Shown: positions 9,026 to 17,626 of the stretch, piece by piece | Position numbering within the stretch: position 1 is the first letter of the stretch | How the letters are laid out: every line of letters begins with the position of its first letter | Origin: Leucobacter muris | GTDB taxonomy: Bacteria; Actinomycetota; Actinomycetes; Actinomycetales; Microbacteriaceae | NCBI RefSeq assembly: GCF_004028235.1 | Contig: NZ_CP035037.1 | Location: forward strand, 2,666,001 to 2,730,000 | DNA: 64,000 nt | Reading direction: 5' to 3' | The notes under the pieces: model-generated | Databases searched by the model: none | What the model was told of the DNA's origin: nothing | What the model saw: the letters and a program-made list of their open reading frames with translations, nothing else | Translations under genes and position numbers: made by a program

Positions 9026-9035
9026 GGGTCGACCG

Positions 9036-10265
9036 GTGCGCTACGTCGGCGTCGACCTCGCGCGCTTTCTCGCCATCGTCGGCATGATGGCGGCGCACCT
9101 CGTCGGCTTCGCCGTCTGGGATCCCGCCGCCTCACAGTTCGCACTCGATGCGGCGGAGTTCACGGACACGCTCACGGAGGGGATCGCCGCGCCGCTCTTC
9201 GCCGTGCTCGGCGGGCTAAGTTCGGTCTTCGCGACGCGCCGGCTGCTGCGCGAGCACCGCACGGGGGCGGCGGTCGCCGCCGTAGCGCTGCGCGGCGCGC
9301 TGCTCGTGCTCATCGGCCTGCTGCTCGGCATGATCGAGAACCCCGTCGTGGTGGTGCTCGCCTACTACGGGGCGGCGATGATGCTGGTCGCGCCGTTGAT
9401 CGCGGCGCGCGGCTGGCTGATCGGCGCGGTCGCGGCGGTGCTCGGGATCGCGGGCGGGACGTGGAACTCGGCCGCCCGGGCGGCCCTCGACGTCGACGGC
9501 TTCGAGGGCCGGTCCGTCACCTTCGAGACGTTCGGCGACGACTGGGTCGAGGCGGTGCGCGCGCTGCTGCTCACGGGCGTCTACCCGGCGATCACCTGGT
9601 CGGTCTACCTGCTGGTGGGTGCGCTCGTCGGCCGGCTGCTCGTGGCGGGCGCTCTGCGGGGGCGGCTGGGCCGGGTCTCGGCCGTGCTCGCCGGGGGCGG
9701 TGCGCTGCTCGCGGTCGTGGCCCAGCTGGTCTCGAACCTGGTGATCTCGGAGCCGGCCTCGTTCGGGCTGACCGGGGGCGCCGCCGCGGCCGATCCCGAG
9801 CTGCTCGTCGAGTCCGCCTCCGGAGCGCCGCTCGCGCCCGAGCTGTGGGCGCAACTGCTCGCGACGCCCCACTCGGGTTCGCCCGTCGATCTGCTGCGCA
9901 CCCTCGGCATCGCGTTCGCCGTGATCGGCCTGCTCGTGCTGCTGTGCGACAGCGGAGGCCGGGCCGGCACGGCCGTCGCCCGGCGCGCGCCGGGGCGCCT
10001 GCTCGACGCCGTGCGCGCCGCGGGTGCGGCGCCGCTCACGATCTACGCGCTGCACGTGATCGCGACCGGCTGGCTGCTGGGGCCGGTGATGGAGGATCCC
10101 GGCCTGCTGCTCGACGGGCTGCCGTGGTGGACCGCGGGGCTCGGGGCCTTCCTGCTGCAGCTGGCCGGTGTGCTCGGGATCGGCGCGATCCTGTCGGCGA
10201 CCGGCCGTCGCGGCCCGCTCGAGGCGGTGCTCTCGGGCGCGGTGCGCGTCGCGGTGCGGGCCTAG
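9036..10265 (+). CDS. DUF418/heparan N-acetyltransferase-like membrane protein
   Basis: 409 residues from GTG 9036, 10 nt after the protease gene and so probably co-transcribed with it. The N-terminus VRYVGVDLARFLAIVGMM is the typical first helix of the acyltransferase-3/DUF418/DUF1624 group. About ten hydrophobic helices follow, with a soluble loop near residues 150-180 (DVDGFEGRSVTFETFGDD) and the late motif AAPLTIYALHVIATGWLL. Such proteins are believed to transfer acyl groups across the membrane to glycans. No substrate can be proposed. Confidence 0.75.
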   Translation: MRYVGVDLARFLAIVGMMAAHLVGFAVWDPAASQFALDAAEFTDTLTEGIAAPLFAVLGGLSSVFATRRLLREHRTGAAVAAVALRGALLVLIGLLLGMIENPVVVVLAYYGAAMMLVAPLIAARGWLIGAVAAVLGIAGGTWNSAARAALDVDGFEGRSVTFETFGDDWVEAVRALLLTGVYPAITWSVYLLVGALVGRLLVAGALRGRLGRVSAVLAGGGALLAVVAQLVSNLVISEPASFGLTGGAAAADPELLVESASGAPLAPELWAQLLATPHSGSPVDLLRTLGIAFAVIGLLVLLCDSGGRAGTAVARRAPGRLLDAVRAAGAAPLTIYALHVIATGWLLGPVMEDPGLLLDGLPWWTAGLGAFLLQLAGVLGIGAILSATGRRGPLEAVLSGAVRVAVRA

Positions 10266-10352
10266 CCGGGTCGTCCTCGGCGGCTCGGATCGGTGCGGCC
10301 TTGCACGGCGAAGAACGTCCGCTCTGCGCGGGAGTCGGGCCGAGCGGCCCCT

Positions 10353-11102
10353 CTACTGCGTGATCGCGATCGCCCGGATGGGGCTCGCGCTCGACCCCTC
10401 GAGCGGCAGGGGCATCCCCACGAACTCGAAGCGGTGCGCGGGGATCCGGTCGATGCCCGTGAGGTTCTCGATGATGGCGATGAAGTCGTCGGGGGCGAGC
10501 CCGAGCGACCCCGGCCGCAGGTAGTTCATGTGCACGGGGGCGGAGAGCGCGCCGGCCGTGGTCTCGACCGTCGCGCAGTCGATGCCCACGGTGCGGGCGC
10601 CGCGCCCGCGCAGCCACTCGCCGGCCTCCTGCGTGAGGCCCATGTGCTCATCGAGGTACTTCCGGGGATCGCTCTCGTAGTAACGCGACCAGCCCGTGTG
10701 GATCAGCACGATGTCACCCGGCCGGATGCGCTCGCCCGAGGCCTGCTCGGCGCGCTCGAGCACCTCGGGCGTGATCTCGCCGCGCGGCCCGAACACCGCC
10801 GTGCAGTCGAGCCACACGGCGGTGCCGTACCCGCACTCGATCGGCATGCGCTCCGCCGAGTACTCGGTGTCGGGGTCGCCGTGGAAGACCGAGTCCATGT
10901 GGGTGCCGGTGTTGCCGTTCATCACCCACTGCTCGTTCTGGAATGAGAGGCGGCGGCCGTCGTAGGGGTTGAAGCGCTCAGCGTGCGCGTAGGCCCAGTG
11001 GTTGAGCGATCCCACGAGCTTCACCGGGGTTCTGCCGTGGGTGGGGTGCCCCGCCATGCCCTCCCGGATCGTGTGCGTGAGATCGGTTACCTGCTTCGAC
11101 AT
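10353..11102 (-). CDS. cyclase family protein (kynurenine formamidase-like metal hydrolase)
   Basis: 249 residues from ATG 11102. The metal-binding motif NTGTHMDSVFHGD matches the HxxTHxDxPxH pattern of cyclase/formamidase-type amidohydrolases, and PGDIVLIHTGW, VGIDCATVETT and HRFEFVGMPLPLEG are further family landmarks. Members open cyclic imides or amides, or hydrolyse formamides. The gene is last in the leftward set after the Liv substrate-binding protein (37 nt spacing), which suggests it acts on what that transporter brings in or on an intermediate of the nearby oxidative pathway. Not kynureninase-linked: no tryptophan genes are close. Confidence 0.82.
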   Translation of the reverse strand: MSKQVTDLTHTIREGMAGHPTHGRTPVKLVGSLNHWAYAHAERFNPYDGRRLSFQNEQWVMNGNTGTHMDSVFHGDPDTEYSAERMPIECGYGTAVWLDCTAVFGPRGEITPEVLERAEQASGERIRPGDIVLIHTGWSRYYESDPRKYLDEHMGLTQEAGEWLRGRGARTVGIDCATVETTAGALSAPVHMNYLRPGSLGLAPDDFIAIIENLTGIDRIPAHRFEFVGMPLPLEGSSASPIRAIAITQ

Positions 11103-11139
11103 GCCGCCGCCTTTCAGTCCAGTCGCACCCTAGCGCGGA

Positions 11140-12411
11140 TCAGCGCGCTTCGCCCCAGGCGGGGAGGGGCACGTTCGCCGGCTCGGAGAGTGCGAGATCG
11201 GCCGGGTAGACGGGCACGATCTCGCCGTTCTGCCACTGGCTCACGAAGTAGAACGCCCGCTCGTTCTGGCCGTTCTCGTCGAATGCCAGGCCGGTGCCGT
11301 CGATGAGGGTGCGCTCCTCGAGCGACATCTCGTCGGCCGCGGCGGCGATGGCCTCGGGGGTGATCTCGTCGGCCTGCTGCATGGTGTCGAAGAGCGCCAT
11401 GGCGCCCACGAAGCCGTTCATGTCGAACGCGCCCGGCTCGGCGCCGTCGTTCTCCTCGGCGAAGCGCGCGACGAAGCGGTCGTAGAGCTCCTTCGCCTCG
11501 GGCTCCAGACCCTCGGGGTTGAGCTGCGAGGTGAAGCCGACGTTGAAGAAGCCGTTGCCGCTGTCGCCCATCGACTCCATCCACGCTTCGTTGACGTGGC
11601 CGCCGCCCGAGCCGATCACGGCGGGGGGGGGAGCCACGTCGGCGGCGCGCATCGCGCGGCCGAGGGCCGCGGCGTCGGCGTCGTAGCTGGTGAGCACGAG
11701 CACGTCGGGCGCGGCGTCGCGGATCTTGAGGGCGACGCTCGTGAGGTCGGCGCTGTCCATCGGATACGCCTCCTCGAGCACGATGTCCATGCCGTTCTCG
11801 TCGGCCGATTCCTGCACGCCGGCGAGCACGTCGGAACCGTAGGTGTTGTTGACCCCGGCCCAGGCGACGGTGAGGTCCCCGGGCGCCTTGCCCAGCTTCT
11901 CGGCCAGCACGTCGGCGGCGAAGTCGACGGCGTCGCTGCCGATCTGCGCGGCGGTGCTCGAGACGCGGTAGATGTTGTCGTTGTCGCCGTTGGTGATGGC
12001 GACGGCCGAGGCGCCGGTCTCCCAGTAGAGGCCGCCCTCGCCGGTGATCACGGGGATCGCGGCGAGCGCGAGCGCCGAGCCGAAGGTGCCGAGCACGACA
12101 TCGATGTCCTCGTTCAGCAGGCGCTCGGCGCCGCGGCGGGCGCCCTCCTCGTCGGGGGCGTCGATGTCGGTGTACTCCACCTGCATGCCGTTGATGCCGC
12201 CGTCCTCGTTGACGAGCTGGCGCGCGATCTCGCTGCCCTCGGCGACTCGGGTGCCGGTGCCGGCGAGCGGGCCGCTCAGGGGGAGGATGCGACCGATCGT
12301 GATGACGTCGCCATCGGCGCCCTCCGATCCGCCCGAGGAGCAGCCGGCGAGGCCGACCGCCAGGGTGGCGCTCACCGCGAGCGCCATTCCGGTCAGGAAC
12401 TTCTTCTTCAT
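11140..12411 (-). CDS. Liv-type ABC transporter substrate-binding lipoprotein
   Basis: 423 residues from ATG 12411 (MKKKFLTGMALAVSATLAVG); an upstream ATG at 12441 is less likely. A lipoprotein signal ends in the lipobox LAGC, followed by a flexible GSEGADGD linker. The body is a type I periplasmic-binding fold: TIGRILPLSGPLAGTGTRVAE, INGMQVEYTDIDAPDEEG, VLGTFGSALALAAIPVI, YRVSSTAAQIGSDAVDFA. It would capture ligand outside the membrane for the LivHMGF channel encoded directly upstream. Liv-type receptors take branched-chain amino acids but also amides, urea or aromatic acids, and the catabolic neighbours make a non-amino-acid ligand plausible. A G9 run near 11622 does not break the frame. 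Confidence 0.88.
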   Translation of the reverse strand: MKKKFLTGMALAVSATLAVGLAGCSSGGSEGADGDVITIGRILPLSGPLAGTGTRVAEGSEIARQLVNEDGGINGMQVEYTDIDAPDEEGARRGAERLLNEDIDVVLGTFGSALALAAIPVITGEGGLYWETGASAVAITNGDNDNIYRVSSTAAQIGSDAVDFAADVLAEKLGKAPGDLTVAWAGVNNTYGSDVLAGVQESADENGMDIVLEEAYPMDSADLTSVALKIRDAAPDVLVLTSYDADAAALGRAMRAADVAPPPAVIGSGGGHVNEAWMESMGDSGNGFFNVGFTSQLNPEGLEPEAKELYDRFVARFAEENDGAEPGAFDMNGFVGAMALFDTMQQADEITPEAIAAAADEMSLEERTLIDGTGLAFDENGQNERAFYFVSQWQNGEIVPVYPADLALSEPANVPLPAWGEAR

Positions 12412-12437
12412 TCGTCGATAACCTTTCGTGTGTTGGT

Positions 12438-13142
12438 TCAAATGCCGAGATAGGCCTTTTGCAGCTCTTCGTCGTCGAGGAGCGCCTGCGCCTCGCCCTG
12501 GAGAGCGATCTCGCCCTGCTCGATCACATAGCCTCGATCGGCCATGCCAAGCGCCTGGGCGACGTTCTGTTCCACGAGCAGCACGGTGACCCCGGTGTCG
12601 CGCACCGACTGGAGCACCTCGAACACCTCGGTGACCACCTTCGGGGCGAGGCCGAGCGAGGGCTCGTCGAGGATCAGCAGCCGAGGGTCGGCCATCAGCG
12701 CGCGACCGATGGCGACCATCTGCTGCTGACCGCCCGAAAGCAGGCCGGCGTGCTGCTTGCGGCGCTCGAGCAGGATCGGGAAGAGCTCGAAGATGCGCTC
12801 GAGCCCGTCCCGCTGCTTCTCGCGGGCGGCTCGGGTCACGGCGCCGAGCAGCAGGTTGTCCTCGACGGTCATGCCGCCGAAGAGCCGTCTCCCCTCGGGG
12901 CAGTGGGCGATCCCCATCTGCGCGATCGTGTGGGTGGGGAGGCCCGTGATCGGCCTGCCCTCGAAGGTGATGCGCCCGCCGCGCGGGCGCACGAGCCCCG
13001 ACACGGCCTTCAGCGTGGTGGTCTTGCCGACGCCGTTTCCGCCGAGCAGGGCGACGATCTCACCCTGTTCGACGTTCAGGCTGAGGTCGGTGAGCACCTT
13101 CGCGCGGCCGTACGACACCGCGAGATGTTCAATGCGCAACAT
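12438..13142 (-). CDS. livF: Liv-type ABC transporter ATP-binding protein (LivF)
   Basis: 234 residues. Walker A GGNGVGKTT (about 34-42), signature LSGGQQQMVAIGRALM, Walker B LLILDEPSLGL and switch VLLVEQNV are all intact. The short length and the MGIAHCPEGRRLFGGMTVEDN segment are typical of LivF. It overlaps the end of livG by 14 nt, which suggests coupled translation, and is followed after 26 nt by the substrate-binding gene. It powers uptake together with LivG at the cytoplasmic membrane. Confidence 0.92.
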   Translation of the reverse strand: MLRIEHLAVSYGRAKVLTDLSLNVEQGEIVALLGGNGVGKTTTLKAVSGLVRPRGGRITFEGRPITGLPTHTIAQMGIAHCPEGRRLFGGMTVEDNLLLGAVTRAAREKQRDGLERIFELFPILLERRKQHAGLLSGGQQQMVAIGRALMADPRLLILDEPSLGLAPKVVTEVFEVLQSVRDTGVTVLLVEQNVAQALGMADRGYVIEQGEIALQGEAQALLDDEELQKAYLGI

Positions 13143-13866
13143 GCTGGTACCCCTCTCCGAGGTAGGCGGTCAGCACCCCGGGATCGCTCGTGACCTCGGA
13201 GGGTGTGCCCTCTGCGAGGTTGCGGCCGCGCTCGAGCACGATGACGTGCTTCGAGAGCCCCATCACGGCCTTCATGTGGTGCTCGATGAGGACCACCGAG
13301 GTGCCCGAGTCGGCGAGTCGGCGGATGAGCTGCATCATCTCGTTGATCTCGGACGGCACGAGACCGCCCATGACCTCGTCCAGCAGCACGAGCTGCGGTT
13401 CGGCCGCGAGCACGCGCGCCACCTCGAGCCGCTTCCGCAGGCCGATGGGCAGCGACGCTGCGGTGGCCTCGGCGTAGGCCGTGAGTCCGAGGTCGTTCAG
13501 CAGGCGGTTCACGACCTCGTCGGTGTCCTGCAGCCGGTGCCGGTGGTTGAGAGCGCCGATCATGACGTTCTCGCGCACGCTGAGCTGCGGTAGGCCGCGC
13601 ACCTTCTGGAAGGTGCGCACGAGCCCCATGCGGGCGATCTGCTCGGGCAGCTTGCCGACCAGTTCCTCTCCGTCGAACACCACGGAGCCCGCGGTTGGTT
13701 TCATGAAGCCGGAGACGATGTTGAAGAGCGTCGTCTTCCCCGCGCCGTTCGGGCCGATCACACCGGTGATCTGACCGCGCTCGGCGGTGAGGTGCACGTC
13801 GTCGAGGATCTGCAGCCCTCCGAGGGCGATGCTGACGCCCTGCACTTCGAGCACGTTATCGCTCAC
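13129..13866 (-). CDS. livG: Liv-type ABC transporter ATP-binding protein (LivG)
   Basis: 245 residues. Walker A GPNGAGKTTLFNIVSGF, the LivG-specific MGLVRTFQKVRGLPQLSVRENV, Walker B QLVLLDEVMGGL and VVLIEHHMKAVMGLSKHVIVL are visible. The classical LSGGQ signature is weak here (ATAASLPIGLRKRLEVARVLA), which is common in LivG proteins. The start overlaps the end of livM by 11 nt. Second ATPase of the importer. Confidence 0.9.
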   Translation of the reverse strand: MSDNVLEVQGVSIALGGLQILDDVHLTAERGQITGVIGPNGAGKTTLFNIVSGFMKPTAGSVVFDGEELVGKLPEQIARMGLVRTFQKVRGLPQLSVRENVMIGALNHRHRLQDTDEVVNRLLNDLGLTAYAEATAASLPIGLRKRLEVARVLAAEPQLVLLDEVMGGLVPSEINEMMQLIRRLADSGTSVVLIEHHMKAVMGLSKHVIVLERGRNLAEGTPSEVTSDPGVLTAYLGEGYQHVAH

Positions 13867-14920
13867 GGTGCTCCTCCTTCGCTTCGATGGGGTCCTCCGC
13901 GGCGGGCAGGGGCACGGCCACGGTGTCGATCCGGTCGGCGGGCTTCGGCTCGCGCTTCAGCTTGCGCCGCACCCAGTCGGCCGCGGATCGCAGGATCCCC
14001 ATGACGCCGTTCGGCAGCAGCAGGATGCAGATGATGAGCAGCGCGCCGTAGAGGAAGTTGGAGAGGCCGGGGATCGACGATCCGACCGCCTCGATGACGT
14101 AGTGCTCGAGCAGCGTGATCAGCGCGGCGCCGATGAGCGGCCCGAACACGCCGACCATGCCGCCGATGATGGCCATGAGCGCCGGTTCCCAGGTGACCGC
14201 GATGGATCCCACGTTGGAGGGCGTGATGTAGAGCGTGTACTGCGCGAACACGGCGCCCGCCAGCGCCGAGAAGAAGCCCGAGAGCCCCACGGCGAACAGC
14301 TTCACCCGCACGGCGGGGATGCCGATGGAGCGGGCGCTCACCTCGTCCTCCTTCACGGCGAGCATCTGGTAGCCGCGCTTCGAGCGGCTGAGCATGATCA
14401 CCACGAGCGCCGTCACGGCGTACAGGCCGAGCGTCAGGAAGACGTACTGGTCCTTCGTCTGGAAGATCAGGTTCGCGGGCGAGACGTCCTTCGGGATCGT
14501 GATGCCCTCGTCGCCGCCGGTGATGTCCGACAGGTTCTGCAGGGCGATGAACATGATCGCGGCGAGACCGAGCGTCGCGAGGCCGAAGTAGTGGCCGCGC
14601 AGGCGCAGGCTGATCGCGCCGATGAACAGGGCGACGAGCACCGCGACCGCTGCGGAGATGAGGACCGCCAGCAGCGTCGGCACGCCGAGGCTGAGGCGCA
14701 GGATCGTCGTTCCGAAGGCTCCGATCGCGAAGAGCGCGCCGTGGCCCAGCGAGAAGAGGCCGGTCATGCCGCCCGCGATGTTCCAGGCCGTCGCGAAGGT
14801 CGCGAAGATCAGGATCGTGTTGAGCAGGTCGAGGTTCATGCGGCTGGGGCCCGTGAGGGTGTAGCCGATCACGAGCACCACGATGGCGACCAGCGGCAGG
14901 TAGGGACGGATCGTCTGCAT
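13856..14920 (-). CDS. livM: Liv-type ABC transporter permease (LivM)
   Basis: 354 residues from ATG 14920. An in-frame TTG at 14926 is less likely. About nine membrane helices with the LivM landmarks NIAGGMTGLFSLGHGALFAIG, LRGHYFGLATLGLAAIMFIA, VKEDEVSARSIGIPAVRVK and TWEPALMAIIGGMVGVFGP. A charged cytoplasmic tail (RRKLKREPKPADRID...) follows the last helix. It forms the channel with LivH, whose stop lies 2 nt upstream. Confidence 0.92.
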   Translation of the reverse strand: MQTIRPYLPLVAIVVLVIGYTLTGPSRMNLDLLNTILIFATFATAWNIAGGMTGLFSLGHGALFAIGAFGTTILRLSLGVPTLLAVLISAAVAVLVALFIGAISLRLRGHYFGLATLGLAAIMFIALQNLSDITGGDEGITIPKDVSPANLIFQTKDQYVFLTLGLYAVTALVVIMLSRSKRGYQMLAVKEDEVSARSIGIPAVRVKLFAVGLSGFFSALAGAVFAQYTLYITPSNVGSIAVTWEPALMAIIGGMVGVFGPLIGAALITLLEHYVIEAVGSSIPGLSNFLYGALLIICILLLPNGVMGILRSAADWVRRKLKREPKPADRIDTVAVPLPAAEDPIEAKEEHRER

Positions 14921-14922
14921 GA

Positions 14923-15801
14923 TCAACCACCCACCATCGCCGAGTCGAGCGACTTCTTGCCGAAGAAGCCCTGCGGGCGGAGCGCCAGGATGAGTACGAA
15001 GAGCACGAAGACCGACGCCTGCATCCACTGGGTTCCGAAGTAGTACCCCACGAAGGTTTCGATGATGCCCACCAGCAGGCCGCCGAGGAAGGCGCCGCCC
15101 ACCGAGCCGAAGCCGCCGAGCACCACGATCACGAAGCTCGTGAGCACGTAGTTGAGGCCCGTGGTCGACGAGACCGCGGTGAAGGGCGCGATGAGCACGC
15201 CGGCCGCGACCGCGAATGCGCTGCCCAGCACGAACACGGTCGCGTAGGCCCGGTTGATGCGCAGGCCGACGACCTTCGCCGCGTAGTTGTCCTCGGAGAC
15301 CGCGCGGATCGACTTGCCGAAGCGGGTGCGGTACAGGAAGAACCACAGCGCGGCGACGAGCAGGATGCCGCCGACGAAGGCGATGACACGCCCGATCTCG
15401 ACGGGTACGCCGAGCACGCGGATGCGCTCGGAGGCGAACGGGTCGGAGAACGCGAAGGTGCGCGAGCCGAAGAACATGAGCGCCGACGCCTGCAGCACGA
15501 TGCTGAGACCCAGCGTCGTGAAGATCTGCACGTTGAGCGACTTGCCCAGCGTCTGCCTGATGATGCCGATGTAGATGAGGTACGAGATCGGCAGCGAGGC
15601 GAGCAGCACGAGCAGGCCCACCAGATACGGGTTCATCCCGGTGCCGAGCACGATGACGGTCGTGGCGAGCATGCCGAGCATGACGAACTCGCCGTGCGCG
15701 AAGTTCATCACGTCCATCACGCCGAAGATGAGGGTGAGGCCGACCGCGATGAGGGCGAGCACTCCGCCGGCCATCACGCCGAGAACGAGCAGGTCCCACA
15801 T
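14923..15801 (-). CDS. livH: Liv-type ABC transporter permease (LivH)
   Basis: 292 residues from ATG 15801 with a good AAGGAG site upstream. Eight or so helices, including GVMDVMNFAHGEFVMLGMLA near the N-terminus and AVSEDNYAAKVVGLRINRAY and VVLGGFGSVGGAFLGGLLVG, which are LivH signatures. First gene of the transporter block livH-livM-livG-livF-receptor-cyclase. About 140 nt separate it from the SDR gene upstream, so it may have its own promoter or be read through. Confidence 0.92.
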   Translation of the reverse strand: MWDLLVLGVMAGGVLALIAVGLTLIFGVMDVMNFAHGEFVMLGMLATTVIVLGTGMNPYLVGLLVLLASLPISYLIYIGIIRQTLGKSLNVQIFTTLGLSIVLQASALMFFGSRTFAFSDPFASERIRVLGVPVEIGRVIAFVGGILLVAALWFFLYRTRFGKSIRAVSEDNYAAKVVGLRINRAYATVFVLGSAFAVAAGVLIAPFTAVSSTTGLNYVLTSFVIVVLGGFGSVGGAFLGGLLVGIIETFVGYYFGTQWMQASVFVLFVLILALRPQGFFGKKSLDSAMVGG

Positions 15802-15850
15802 AGGGCGGCTCCTTCCTGTGGAATCGAAGTTGGTGTGTGCGGTTCTTGGG

Positions 15851-15869
15851 CTCCGGGTTTATCCCGGAG
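15851..15869. terminator. small hairpin between SDR gene and livH
   Basis: CTCCGGG and CCCGGAG (7 bp) enclose a 5-nt loop in the 139-nt gap between the SDR gene and livH. There is no T tract. It may be a weak terminator or attenuator that tunes read-through from the catabolic genes into the importer. Ten nt further right lies the 8-bp palindrome TGACGTCA (15879-15886). Confidence 0.35.
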
Positions 15870-15940
15870 GTGTCTACGTGACGTCATCGGCACGCGGTCC
15901 TTCCATGGTTCGCGGGCCGCGGCTGCGGATCCCGTTCGGT

Positions 15941-16825
15941 TCATCTGCTACCTGCTTCGCGCAGGAAGTCCGCCTCCCACGCCCGCACCTTGCGCTCGGT
16001 GTCGCGGCTGAGCCGGCGGTCCCAGGCGGCCCCGGTGTAGAGCGGTCGCAGCCAGTGCACGAAGCGGTGCGCGCGGGGGTAGTAGGCGGTGCGGGAACGC
16101 TGCTCGACGGCGTGCGCGTACGCATCGGCAACCTCGTCGACCTCGCTCGTGACGCTGAGGGGCCAGGGCAGGCTCTTGCTGCCCTCGGCAGCACGGGAGC
16201 CAGCGTTCTGGATCAGCGGGGTGCGGGTCCAGCCCGGGTAGAACACGCCCACGTCGACGCCGCGGTGGGCGACCTCCTGCCGCAGCGCGCCGGCGAAGGC
16301 CTCGACGCCGGCCTTGGCGGCGGCGTAGGCGGACGACTTGGGAGTGTTCTTGAGCACCGCGGCCGAGCAGGTGAAGGCGATGTAGCCGCGGCTGGCGATG
16401 ATCTGCTCGAGCACGGCCTTCACGGTGCGGATCTGCCCGGAGAGGTTGACGTCGACGATGCGCAGCAGCTGCTCGGTGCTCGAGGCGCGCACCGTCGAGG
16501 CGCTGCCGATCCCGGCGTTGGCGATCACCGCGTCGATGCCGCCGAAGCGCTCCACGGCGAGTTCCACGGCGCGCTCGAGCGATGCCTCGTCGGTGACGTC
16601 GGCGGCCACGCCGAGGTGCCGCTCCCCGAGCGCTGCGGCCGCGGCGCGCACCTGCTCGCCATCGCGGTCGACGAGCACCGCGCGGTACCCGGCCGCCGCG
16701 AGGCGACGCGCGGTCTCCAGGCCGATGCCGCTGGCGCCGCCCGTGACGAGTACCACCCGGTCTCCGCCGGAGTTCACTGCCCCGCTGGTCTTCACCGTCT
16801 GCCTCTTCCTCTGCATGTCTGTCAT
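15941..16825 (-). CDS. SDR family oxidoreductase
   Basis: 294 residues from ATG 16825, with a second possible start three codons in. Classical SDR with NAD(P)-binding VTGGASGIGLETARRLA (about 27-43), NAG in VIANAGIGS, catalytic Ser in FTCSAAV and the YAAAK active site (SSAYAAAKAGVEAFAGALRQ). The C-terminal extension (HRFVHWLRPLYTGAAWDRRL) is typical of SDRs that act on hydrophobic ring alcohols or ketones. VDRDGEQ after strand 2 suggests NAD preference. It lies in a leftward run with a second SDR and a Baeyer-Villiger-type monooxygenase. Confidence 0.88.
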   Translation of the reverse strand: MTDMQRKRQTVKTSGAVNSGGDRVVLVTGGASGIGLETARRLAAAGYRAVLVDRDGEQVRAAAAALGERHLGVAADVTDEASLERAVELAVERFGGIDAVIANAGIGSASTVRASSTEQLLRIVDVNLSGQIRTVKAVLEQIIASRGYIAFTCSAAVLKNTPKSSAYAAAKAGVEAFAGALRQEVAHRGVDVGVFYPGWTRTPLIQNAGSRAAEGSKSLPWPLSVTSEVDEVADAYAHAVEQRSRTAYYPRAHRFVHWLRPLYTGAAWDRRLSRDTERKVRAWEADFLREAGSR

Positions 16826-16858
16826 CGTCTGCCGTCGCGCGTTCGCACCCGAGGGGCG

Positions 16859-17626
16859 CTACTGCATGTGCGATCCGCCGTTCACGTCGATCGTGGCGCC
16901 GGTGATGAAGCCGGCGTCGCGATCGCTCAGGAATCGCACCGTGCGCGCGATGTCCTCGGCGGTGCCGAGGCGCCCGGCGGGGATGCGCGCGGCGTAGTCG
17001 GCGTTGACCTGATCGCTGACCATGCCCGCCATGCCGCTGTCGATGCGCCCCGGGGCGACGGCGTTGACGGTGATCCCGCTCGGCGCGAGCTCGCGCGCGA
17101 AGCTGCGCGTGACGCCGAGGAGTCCGGTCTTGGTTGCAGCGTAGTGCACGCCGGCGACGAGCCCACCGCTGCGGGCCGCGAGCGAGGCCATGTTGACGAT
17201 GCGGCCGAATCCGGCCTCCGCCATGCCGGTGGCGAGCTCCTGGATGCCGAGGAAGGGGCCGGTCAGGTTGACGTCGAGCACGGCGTTCCACTCCTCGAGC
17301 GGGATGTCGACGCCGAGCAGCTTGGCGCCGTCGTGCTTCGGCGAGATGCCGGCGTTGTTGACCAGCACGGTCGGTGCCCCGAACTCAGCGACCGCGGCCT
17401 CGCGCACGCGCTGCCAGTCGGCCGCCGAGGCGACGTCGGCCTCGAGGGCGAGCAGGCGGTCGGGCCCGAAACCCGTGCGCTGCACGAGTGCGTCCAGGGC
17501 CCCCTCGGAGGTGTCGACCGCGACGACGAGGTCTCCGCGGTCGAGCAGCTGCTCGACGATCGCGGTTCCGAGCCCGCCGGCCGCGCCGGTCACGACCGAG
17601 ACGAGTGGCGGCTGAGCGGCGCTCAC
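16859..17626 (-). CDS. SDR family oxidoreductase (paralogue of the SDR at 26058)
   Basis: 255 residues from GTG 17626, whose first bases overlap the monooxygenase stop as GTGA, indicating translational coupling. Motifs are VVTGAAGGLGTAIVEQLLDRG, LVNNAGISPKHDGAKL, IVNMASLAARSGG, the YAATK active site and VNAVAPGRIDSGM. Asp after the second strand (VAVDTSEGAL) indicates NAD use. The translation is very close to the frameshifted SDR at 26058-26838, including SFARELAPSGITVNAVAPGR and the tail DVNGGSHMQ. Likely dehydrogenase for an alcohol or hydroxyacid in the pathway. Confidence 0.9.
   Translation of the reverse strand: MSAAQPPLVSVVTGAAGGLGTAIVEQLLDRGDLVVAVDTSEGALDALVQRTGFGPDRLLALEADVASAADWQRVREAAVAEFGAPTVLVNNAGISPKHDGAKLLGVDIPLEEWNAVLDVNLTGPFLGIQELATGMAEAGFGRIVNMASLAARSGGLVAGVHYAATKTGLLGVTRSFARELAPSGITVNAVAPGRIDSGMAGMVSDQVNADYAARIPAGRLGTAEDIARTVRFLSDRDAGFITGATIDVNGGSHMQ

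Noticed and set aside
11622..11630. G9 run in the receptor gene, possible frameshift
   Set aside because: The frame is intact through the run (PPP) and conserved sequence continues on both sides.
13856..15799. A 647-residue minus-strand frame across two permease genes
   Set aside because: The first half is an Arg/His-rich shadow of livH; only the part after ATG 14920 is a real protein (LivM). livH is read in another frame.
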